A stretch of DNA of 64,000 nucleotides, taken from NCBI RefSeq assembly GCF_018143015.1, contig NC_054751.1, positions 33,060,347-33,124,346 on the forward strand, read 5' to 3'. Positions 55,399-64,000 of the stretch are shown piece by piece. This DNA is from Lytechinus variegatus (taxonomy: Eukaryota > Echinodermata > Echinoidea > Temnopleuroida > Toxopneustidae). The translations under genes were made by a program, and so were the position numbers. The notes below the pieces were generated by a model that was not told where the DNA came from, ran no database searches, and saw only the letters and a program-made list of their open reading frames with translations. Numbering within the stretch: position 1 is the stretch's first letter; every line of letters starts with the position of its first letter.

Positions 55399-55779
55399 TC
55401 AACCAAAAATCATAAATGTATGATTATTTTTAGTTTTGCTGGTCTAAATGTATGTATTTTATGCTTTTTATGATCTCAGAAGAGTCCCCAACAAATTTTA
55501 TTGAAAAAAACAATGAAAAGCAAAAGGTAAACAAACCAAAGAAATACATGAGAAATTGCAAAAAAAAATATAATCCATAAGAAAATGATTGGATATCGCA
55601 ATTTTGTTCATGTAAACTTGCTAAGAACACCACAAAGAGTTTGTATACCAAAAATTAGAACATTTGGAGCTTTATTTAGGGAGTTAGAGTGAAAAGTATG
55701 ATTTCGCATACTAATTACGCATAAATTAGCATAATCACTTAATAGCAATTTGCATGAAATAAACTGCTGTACAATTTTG

Positions 55780-55905
55780 TAGATTATGTCCCAGACAACC
55801 CGTGTGCCAATTTTCGGCGCGATCACGCGGTCGACAGCCGAGATCTCAAGGGGGCCTGGGAGCCCCCCCGCTATATGAACTCCCAAAATACCCCAGCCTA
55901 GATAG
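55780..55905 (-). repeat. Repeat end shared with the 37200-37280 region
   Basis: On the minus strand GGCTGGGGTATTTTGGGAG here resembles GCCTGGGGCGTTTTGGGGAG at about 37272, and both are followed by CATAT and a CTCCCAGGC-type segment. The rest (ATCTCGGCTGTCGACCGCGT) is GC-rich. Family unknown. Confidence 0.45.
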
Positions 55906-56143
55906 GGTTAAGGGTACTAGGACACCATTTGGGAATCCAAAATCTCTGCTCTACTGACTGAGCTATTGCACCTCCATGTACATCATTAATAGGGATGCAA
56001 TTTTAAGTACAACTTGTACTGGTACTTTGCTGCCCCTTATATATTGGACAAATACTGCATTTGTAATGGAATTCTAATGACTTTTTCACAGCCAATCCAT
56101 TTTTATTCACATTGATCTTGTTCAAATCTGTGTTTTAAAATGT

Positions 56144-57245
56144 TTTTGTCTCACCTGCGAAGCAAAGTGAGACTATAGGCGCCGCTTTTCCGACGGCGGC
56201 GGCGGCGTCAACATCAAATCTTAACCTGAGGTTAAGTTTTTGAAATGACATCATAACTTAGAAAGTATATGGACCTAGTTAATAAAAATTGGCCATAAGG
56301 TTAATCAAGTATTACTGAACATCCTAATAGAGTTTCATGTCACATGACCAAGGTCAAAGGTCATTTAGGGTCAATGAACTTAGACCATGTTGGAGGAATC
56401 AACATCGAAATCTTAACCTGAGGTTAAGTTTTTGAAATGTCATCATAACTTAGAAAATATATGGACCTAGTTCATGAAACTTGGACATAAGGTTAATCAA
56501 GTATCACTGAACATCCTGCATGAGTTTCACGTCACATGACCAAGGTCAAAGGTCATTTAGGGTCAATGAACTTTGGCCGAATTGGGGATATCTGTTGAAT
56601 TCCCATCATAACTTTGAAAGTTTATGGATCTGATTCATGAAACTTGGACATAATAGTAATCAAGCATCACTGAAAATTTTGTGCAAGTTTCAGGTCTCAT
56701 GATTAAGGTCAAAGGTCATTTAGGGTCAATGAACTTTGGCCGAATCGGGGGTATCTGTTGAATTACCATCATAACTTTGAAAGTTTATTGGTCTAGTTCA
56801 TTAAACTTGGACATTAGAGTAATCAAGTATCACTGAACATCCTGTGCGCGTTTCAGGTCACATGACCAAGGTCAAAGGTCAATGAACTTTGGCCGAATTG
56901 GGTGTATCTGTTGAATTACCATCATAACTTTGAAAGTTTATGGATCTGATTCATGAAACTTGTACATAAGAGTAATCAAGTATCACTGAACATCCTGTTC
57001 GAGTTGCAGGTCACATGATCAAGGTCAAAGGTCATGTAAGGTCAATGAACTTTGGCCATGTTGGGGTTTTTTGTTGAATAACCATCATATCTCTGTAAGT
57101 TTATTGGTCTAGTTCATAAAAAGTGGACATAAGAGTAACCATGTATCACTGAACATCTTGTGCGAGTTAGAGTAGTATTCAAAGTGAGAACTGCTGCTAT
57201 ATTGAACCATGTGATGCAGGTGAGACGGCCAGAGGCATTCCACTT
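56144..57245 (-). mobile_element. DR1-rich repeat element, copy 3
   Basis: Opposite orientation to copies 1 and 2. Edges GTCTCACCTGC at 56148-56158 and GCAGGTGAGAC at 57216-57226, then GGCCAGAGGCATTCCACTTG. It contains about six roughly 160-bp units with five exact AGGTCAAAGGTCA sites, and the GC-rich block GGCGCCGCTTTTCCGACGGC at its left. Confidence 0.8.
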
Positions 57246-57392
57246 GTTTATCAATGCATTGAATTAAGTCATGAGTTAATCATAGAGATCAGGTAATGGT
57301 GTAAACATAAATAATGAGTTGTTGCAGTTGAGAATCCATCAAGTTTCCTCCAATAATGTAAAGCTTATATAGTTTGATTTCTCAATGAACAA

Positions 57393-57665
57393 TGGGTGCG
57401 TCGTGGTCTAGTGGTTCTGACTCTTGCCTTTGAAACAGAGGGTCGTGGGTTCGAATCATAGCCATGGCGTGTTTTCCTTCAGCAAGAAATTTATCCACAC
57501 TGTGTTGCACTCGACCCAGGTGAGGTGAATGGGTACCCGGCAGGAGTAATTTCTTGCATGCACTGAGCTCCAGTGATGGTAGCTCGAGATAAAGCCAGGG
57601 TAATGATAGCAGAGCTTTGTATCCTCTGGCAAAAAGCGCTATAAATCCAGCTATTATTATTAACA
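57393..57665 (+). mobile_element. tRNA-derived SINE, most complete copy
   Basis: Head GGGTGCGTCGTGGTCTAGTG contains box A (TGGTCTAGTGG); GGTTCGAATC is box B about 40 bases later. The body ends with AAAAAGCGCTATAAATCCAG and an ATTATTATTA tail. The same head and body are seen at 30846 (minus) and, more diverged, at 18352. Confidence 0.85.
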
Positions 57666-59097
57666 TGAAATTGAACAATTTTACCCTTTAAATTTTCAAA
57701 ATCTGTCTGATTCATACATTGGTTTCATCTTTTGATTAGGACTTATTTGGAAGGATTTCACCTTTTCAGCAAATTTTTTACTAAATGGTTTATATCACTG
57801 TTAGATGTACACAATCCCATGCTGTTGAAATAAAGTCTTACTCTGAGCTTTATTGCCAGTATATTAATACATTCCACAGGGCATACTGTAAAACAATATA
57901 TACCCATGATATTGAATAGAGAATATTTTTAGGACAAAAATAAGGAAATAAATAAGTAAAAATTCTTCATGATACCTTTTTTCTTATTTTTGTTTTCCAA
58001 ATAATTTGGTTGCTATAGAAACTGGGGAATAATGAACAATTGGTCTGTATTCCAGAATAATACTCTCTTTCATTACGAGAAACCCTTTACAAATGTTTTT
58101 TTTAATTTTCTAAACCTCAGAAATCATTCACTCTTATGTACTGTTTGATGCATTGATTCATGTTAATGTCCCTGTAAAATATATGATGTAAAGTGTATAT
58201 CATGCAATATAATATATTTACTATTATTCAAATTCAGTATTTTGTGTTATGTCATTCTATAGCTTGAATGTGAAGTTACCTAGCCAACCTCATTAAGTTG
58301 ATTTGAAGGAAAGCTGTGAAGAAAAAACAAAGAAACATGTAAATGAAAGTTTTGACTAATTTGGCTGAATTATTAATAGAAAGTGATTATAGAACTAAGC
58401 CTGTGTTACATCTGAAAATCGCCATAAATACCTTTTTACAGCACATTCACCCCCCCCCCATTGGTCAAAGAAATGTATGTCATTCCCGAAGTCGGTTTCA
58501 AATTTGTGACAACTTTCAGTTAGTATGAAGGCACAGACCCAAATTTAAATGTTGATAAAGTTTTTTTCAAACATGAATAAACATAACTTTTGATTACCCA
58601 ATTTATTCAAACTTAGAGGGTTTTTTTGTATTTCCCTGCTTTAAAGCACATTCCATGTTTTTGTGAAAGCAGGAACTGTACCATTAAAGTTTTGAATAAA
58701 CCAGACTCATAGGAAACCTACAATTTTGGAAAATATCATATGAAAATCCTCAAATTTCAACAGCATTATGATTTAATTGAATTTAAGTCCTCAGAAAACT
58801 ACCAAGTGATATTGATACCAAAGTATGGTGCATGAAACGAACAAAACAATTATATTTGATTTGGTACTAGAAAGAAAGGAAAAAATCTTTTTTATTTCAA
58901 GCTAGATTTGAATTTCTAACTGAAACATGCAATGATGTTTGAGATGAGCACAAACTTGTAGTATTATGTGAATAACTTTAATACATGTAACATTCTTAAT
59001 GAATTCCTTCTGATGAAATGGAAGTGCTATGATTATCTGGAATAAAGATAACTTATTTATAGAGATGGAAATTCTTGGTTTCAGTTGGGTAAGTGCT
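57666..59097. other. Non-coding stretch
   Basis: AT-rich; C-run near 58450. Nothing recognised. Confidence 0.4.
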
Positions 59098-59101
59098 TTA
59101 A

Positions 59102-59696
59102 AGGTCAAGTCCACCCCCCAAAAATGTTGATTTGAATAAATAGAGAAAAATCAAACTAGCATAACACTGAAAATTTCATCAAAATTGGATGTAAAATTAG
59201 AAAGTTATGGTATTTTAAAGTTTCGCTTATTTTTCACAAAACAGTGATATGCACAACTCAGTGACATCCAAATGAGTCAGTCGATGATGTCCCTCTCTCA
59301 TTCTCCCTTGTTTTTTATTGTTTGAATTATACAATTTTTCATTTTTTTACAGATTTGACAAAAAGGACCAAGTTGACTGAACCATATAGTATTAAACAAT
59401 GCTAATTCCTTATGTTCATGGAGGAATCGTTTCACTTGACAATAAGGAGAAAATTAGAATATTTCATATTTCTCACAATAAAATACAAAAGAAATAGTGA
59501 ATGGATGATGCCATCAGTCTCCTCATTTGCATACCACCCAGGATGTGCATATAACTGTTTTGTGAATTTAAGCAAAACTTTAAAATGTCATAACTTTATT
59601 ATTTTACATCCAATTTTGATGAAATTTCAGTGTTATGCTTTGTTGGATTTTTCTCTTTTTAATCAAATCAAATTTTTGTTTGGGTGGACCTGTCCT
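59102..59696. mobile_element. TTAA-flanked MITE (AGGTCAAGTCCACC family), copy 2
   Basis: Starts AGGTCAAGTCCACCCCCC, ends GGGTGGACCTGTCCT, with TTAA at 59098-59101 and 59697-59700. Interior matches the copies at 46945 and 62333 (CATCAAAATTGGATGTAAAA). Confidence 0.8.
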
Positions 59697-59700
59697 TTAA

Positions 59701-61050
59701 AAGGCAGATACAATGCCCGCCACACACAAAAAGAAGAAGAATAATAAGAAATACCTTTTAATTGCAAAACTTCCCCAAAAATGCTTGTAAAATGTGACCA
59801 AATCCCTCCTCTTCAACCTTCTCTCTCTCTTGTTTCCTTCCTCCGCTAAGAACAGAGATCACTGATAACAGTAAAAATTACTTCAGACGCCTCAAATATT
59901 GAACTAACTTTATAATAAATTTGACCACTTCTTTTCCTTGAATGATTTGAATTAAAAAGAAAGAAAAAATATATATGGAGTTTTTGCCCACCCCCCCCCC
60001 CTTTGAAAAATATTATGTCTACACATATCTAAAACAAATCATATGCAGTTTTTTTTCATATATTTTTTCTCTCCAAAAACTCCATATGAGCATAACTGTA
60101 TCATTCACCTAAAGGCATACATCTTTCCACTGTGGAAAATGATCAAAATCATTCCATTTATTGAAACAAGTTGATAAATTTCCTTTTTCTCTATCATGAT
60201 ATTGATGTATTCAAGAGATAAGTTCCAAATAACATAATCACAAGATTTCATAATTCACAGCTCCCTTCTTGTCTTTTAGATCTTGTTTATTCTGCTCCTC
60301 TGACATTGTCATATTTCTTTCAGGTGTTTTGTTTGTGAATGAACGAGGTTGGATTTCTCTTTAAATGCCTATGAAATTGATCATTATGGTGATATTACTG
60401 TAATGATGATGATGATTGTGATGATGATGATTAAAAGTGATGATGATGTTGATGATGATGATGGTGATGGTGGTGATGATGATGATGATGATAATGATGG
60501 TGATGATGATGATGATGATCACAAATTATACAAGAAATAACTGATAACTGTGATAACATGATAACTGTACATATGATAATAACAGAAGATATGCCAGGAT
60601 CAGGAACACGGTTAGTAAACTTATACGCTATATGCACAAACAAAATATTATAAACTTTAAATTTCAACTTTTTAAAGGAAATATGGAAAGAGTTTGAGTA
60701 TGACAAATCAGTTACTTGGAAAGTCCAATAAGAATGTACTTGTATGTTACATTAAATTGTAAAGATCTACATGATGAAAATATTCTAATAATTTTAATAC
60801 ATTATTTTGTTTGGTCTGTAGCTAACTCCCTTCAAATTGATGACAATTATCTGAATTTTCGTCTGTAAGATGTAATAACTATATGTTTTTTAAATAAAAA
60901 AAAAGAAAATATTAGCAATTGTTAAAGGCATGAATTCATCTAGTCATTTTGGCATTGATTAAATCAGTCCTACTCTTGTGAACAAAAGAATATATGGTAT
61001 TGTCAGGCTTTTACGCTTTATTTTCAATTTATCTCTCACTACTGGAATAG
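59701..61050. other. Non-coding stretch with a microsatellite
   Basis: C-run near 59990; GAT microsatellite at 60400-60520. No gene. Confidence 0.5.
60402..60522. repeat. (GAT)n microsatellite
   Basis: Runs of GAT with some GGT and AAT; explains the poly-Asp and poly-His frames on the two strands. Confidence 0.95.
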
Positions 61051-61054
61051 TTAT

Positions 61055-61560
61055 AGAAATTGAAAATAGCCAAAGTTACACCAGTATACAAAAAAGGAGT
61101 TCATGACATATCAAACTATATCTGTTCTTCCTATTTTTCTCTAAAATATTACAAAGATTAGTCTGTAGTAGACTGGAGTTCAGGAATTTTTACTAACAAA
61201 TAAAATATTAAATGAATATCAATTAGGCTTTAAAAAACTATTGAAATGGCAGTAATTAATTTACATGATTACATTATTAATTCTTTTAAAACTAAATATC
61301 ATACTATTGGTGTCTTAATTCCTTGATCTCAAAGCAATTGATTCAATGGATCATTCAATTCTGTTACAAGAATTAAACTCTTATGGTATTACAAATCTAC
61401 CTTATTCTTGATTTAAAAGTGATTTACAAGATTGCACTCAAGTTACTATTTCATATATTGATGTCATTTACCCTTCAATATTTCACTTATTCAGAATTCC
61501 TCAAGGATAATCCTTGGTCCAATGATTTTTCTTTTGTTTGATGATTATAGTTTTACATGG
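61055..61560 (+). pseudogene. Decayed LINE reverse transcriptase fragment
   Basis: Stitching across stops and frameshifts gives KVTPVYKKGVHDISNY, SVLPIF, NEYQ, EMAVINLHDYIINSFK, a broken SKAFDSLDHSIL-like motif, LNSYGITNLPYS and NSSRIILGP in place of GVPQGSILGP. This is the order of blocks in the palm of non-LTR reverse transcriptases (L2/CR1/Jockey side). Every block is damaged and the YADD box was not found. Confidence 0.7.
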
Positions 61561-62332
61561 AGATGGTTAAATGAATTAAATCAAGATATCATAATGATAG
61601 TGATGTCTGTTAATATTCATTTTCGATAAAAAATGTATATACTTTTTTTTTTGGGGGGGTGTAATATATTTTTACTCGTTATATAATTGTTTAATGGTGG
61701 CATACTATTTTGAATATACAAAACACATTATTTTAGGTTTTTATGAAAAATAAAGAAATATAGAGATGTCAAATTTTAATAATATTTTTAGTAATAATTT
61801 TTTTTAAAGGTTTGAGCATGGGGGGATGAAAGAAGTGAGAGAAAGGAGAGAGAGAGAGAGAGGTAAGAGGTCCATCGAGAAAGTTGAAAGAGAGAGAGAG
61901 AGGTGCAGAGGGAGGAAATTTGGAATAGACCCTCAACTTCAAGTAGTATCATTATTTTGATTGGCCGATATATAGATTAGCATTTACAAGCTTATAGCGT
62001 GTATACCTCACACAAAAAGTAATTTGACGTCTTCCTTTTGTTTATATGATTGGCTTTAAAACTGAAATCATTAATACATTAATTAATGCCTATGTATATT
62101 TTACATCTGGTAAGTTTTCTGTACATTTCTTTCATTTGTTTGATTCATTTTCTTTTTAAGGTATTTGAGATGTTTTCAAATGCCTGTATATAGGCACTTC
62201 TTGGTGCTGAATTAATCTAAATTTTGATGCAAATCATTTTGATGTTTTTCAACTTGATCAGCCATAGGGAAAAAAAACATATTATATGCCCAGATTTATA
62301 TCACTTTAATAGATTTAAACAGGGAATATTAA
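61561..62332. other. Non-coding stretch with GA-rich tracts
   Basis: GAGA microsatellites at about 61835-61910; otherwise AT-rich with no gene. Confidence 0.5.
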
Positions 62333-62922
62333 AGGACAAGTCCATCCCAACAAAAACTTGATTTTAATAAAAAATTCAACAAGCATAACACTGAAAATTT
62401 CAGGAAAATCGGATGTAAAATAAGAAAGATATGGCATTTTGAAGTTTTGCTTAATTTCACAAAACAGTATGCACATCTCGGTCGGTATGCAAATGAGGAA
62501 CTAATGACATCACTCAGTCACTATTTCTTTTGTATTTTATTATATGAAATATGAAATATTTTTATTTTCTTGTCATTGTCATGTGAAATGAAGTTTCATT
62601 CCTCCCTGAACACATGGAATTCCATTATTTTAACATTTTGTGCTTCAGGCAAAGAGGTCCGAATCGTCAAATTCGTAAAAATTGAAATATTGTATAATTC
62701 AAACAATAAAAAACAAAAGAAATAGTGAGTGAGTGACATCAACTCTCTCATTTGGATGTAACTGGCTCGTTCATATACCTTTTTTTGTTAAAAATAAGCG
62801 AAACTTTGAAATGTCATAACTTTCTTATTTTACATCCGATTTTGATGAAATTTTCAGCATTGTGCTTGTCTGATTTTACTCTATTGATTCAAATCAATAT
62901 TTTTCTGAGGTGGACTTGACCT
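62333..62922. mobile_element. TTAA-flanked MITE (AGGTCAAGTCCACC family), copy 3
   Basis: Starts AGGACAAGTCCATCCC and ends GAGGTGGACTTGACCT, TTAA at 62329-62332 and 62923-62926. Inner arms CATCACTCAGTCACTATTTC and its complement are present. Confidence 0.8.
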
Positions 62923-63019
62923 TTAAGCATCCAACATATATGCCTCTATATATATATTTTTAAAATGCCTTATGTGCCATTGCCTTCAAGTCCTTAGGCT
63001 GTCATACTTTTGTACTTGG

Positions 63020-63090
63020 GGGGCAGAACATTTTATCATTTTTTTCACATATGTGAAAAAAAATGTTCTGCCCCCCCCAAAAAAAAAAAA
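63020..63090. repeat. Small palindrome GGGGGGCAGAACATTTT
   Basis: GGGGGGCAGAACATTTTATC and AAAAATGTTCTGCCCCCCCC are inverted around a centre ACATATGT. Flanks TTGCCTTCAAGTCC and GGGACTTGCAAGCAA are also inverted, so a foldback of about 140 bases (62975-63118) is likely. Confidence 0.65.
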
Positions 63091-63499
63091 ATGTATACCG
63101 GGACTTGCAAGCAATTAATGGCACATATGTTAGGAGACCCACTACATAGCTTTTACTGAGGTCTTTTGCGCTTTTCTGCTTATTAGTCTGCTGCTCTAAA
63201 ATTCACCGTAATATGAATTTCATGCTATATTGCCGCCATTTTAGTGAGAAATTAAAATGGCAATGCATGCAAGATCAACACCCAAGCTATTTTCAGGCCC
63301 ATTGTCTGATATGCATATAGGTGGGCCTATAATGAAAGAAAAAGGCAATTTTATTCTCATTTTAGTTGGAAATGGTATCATTTTAATGGAATAATTTACT
63401 TATATAGTAATTTCAATGAACCTAATTGAATTGATACACACTGATGTACATCTAAAATAACAATTCAACATTTATTTGGGACATATCATTTACTATACA

Positions 63500-64000
63500 G
63501 ATTGCAAGCAGCTGTGTTGGCCTACAGGTTGGTTTGAGCCTTCCGATCTCATGCCGAAAGGGAAAATGTATTTCCGAATGCCCTCGTAAATTCGGAATCA
63601 AATTGAACAGCCAATTGAACGCTTGGTAAATTCGCGCCGCTTCGACTCGACTATTTCCGTGTACACTCGTGAGGCTCGTTTACCTTTATTCCCTCGCTCG
63701 ATCTCTCAAGCCAAACTGATTTCTCGAGGCCTAGGCAAGACTGCATGTATATTTTCTGCGCGCGTAAATTGTGTACAGGCAAGCTAGCTGTATGCGATTT
63801 ACACACACGTTTTCTCATAGGCCTGACACGAAAAGCCGCTGCCCCTGTGTTTTGAATGGGGATTCTATCGGAAGGTTAGTGAAATTATAGCATTTTAGGA
63901 AGCTTCTTTTTATGAAATAAGTTATTTCTTGAATTCGAAAATTGTGGGACTATATGTTTATGAAGTTGATGTTTAGTATGACATTCTGAATATCTTAATT
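63500..64000 (+). promoter_or_regulatory. CpG-containing stretch at right edge, possible promoter/first exon of next gene
   Basis: From about 63560 to 63860 CG dinucleotides are much more frequent than around it (GCGCCGCTTCGACTCGACT, CTGCGCGCGTAAATTG). Near 63857 an ATG (GAATGGGGATTCTATCGGAA) is followed by G|GTTAGT, a usable donor. The would-be exon has only six codons, so the product cannot be named. Confidence 0.3.

Noticed and set aside
57393..57470. A tRNA gene
   Set aside because: Box A and B are present but the acceptor stem does not close and the sequence continues into a SINE body repeated at 30846 and 18352.
60349..60706. Poly-Asp and poly-His frames
   Set aside because: Both strands of a (GAT)n microsatellite.
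61055..61560. An active reverse transcriptase gene
   Set aside because: Multiple stops and frameshifts within every block and no YADD box.
1..64000. CRISPR array, phage-like or bacterial defence system
   Set aside because: The window is eukaryotic with spliced genes; regular repeats are minisatellites and transposon motifs without unique equal-length spacers or cas genes.

Overview
This is a eukaryotic window: AT-rich, intron-rich, and packed with short foldback transposons, SINEs and decayed LINEs. The proteins are deuterostome-like, and the repeat landscape (many TTAA-flanked short elements, three copies of a repeat rich in TGACCTTTGACCT) resembles an echinoderm, most likely a sea urchin. 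That assignment is an inference from proteins and repeats, not from a marker gene.

Three protein-coding genes can be assembled exon by exon with consistent GT-AG splice sites and matching codon phase. (1) Positions 297-9910, plus strand: CREBRF/LRF, an atypical bZIP regulator of CREB3-type factors; six exons, 639 residues. (2) Positions 27736-36473, minus strand: an ENTPD4/ENTPD7-type Golgi or endolysosomal nucleoside di/triphosphatase; nine exons recovered, about 620 residues, with the initiator exon not found. (3) Positions 41460-53043, plus strand: BNIP1/SEC20, an ER Qb-SNARE with a C-terminal tail anchor; six exons, 225 residues. CREBRF and BNIP1 are also direct neighbours in the same orientation on human chromosome 5q35, so the pair looks like ancient microsynteny, with the ENTPD gene between them on the opposite strand here. 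The three genes share no obvious pathway apart from the secretory system (CREBRF acts on the CREB3 ER/Golgi stress branch, BNIP1 in Golgi-to-ER retrograde fusion, ENTPD4/7 in the Golgi or endolysosomal lumen).

Layout: 1-290 upstream sequence; 297-9910 CREBRF with introns holding a 640-bp foldback transposon, a 45-bp minisatellite and a MITE; 9911-27200 gene-poor DNA with MITEs, a SINE, a LINE tail and two copies of a repeat carrying nuclear-receptor-like half-sites; 27270-27800 a degenerate tandem repeat that overlaps the last codons of the ENTPD gene; 27736-36473 ENTPD; 37280-40420 a minus-strand LINE fragment split by a 2.2-kb hAT-like element with a perfect 8-bp target duplication; 41460-53043 BNIP1, whose introns hold a 2.06-kb element with a long polypyrimidine core, a dead Merlin transposase, a palindromic foldback, a 2.16-kb element with eleven copies of a 14-bp motif, and further MITEs; 53044-64000 repeats, one EMI-like orphan exon candidate, a dead LINE reverse transcriptase, and a CpG-containing stretch at the right edge that could be the promoter or first exon of the next gene.

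I see no CRISPR array, no bacterial-type operon and no novel multi-gene system. The least explained signals are the TGTCGTACGGGACA-motif element in BNIP1 intron 4, the tandem repeat derived from the ENTPD C-terminal codons, and the family carrying clustered DR1 sites.
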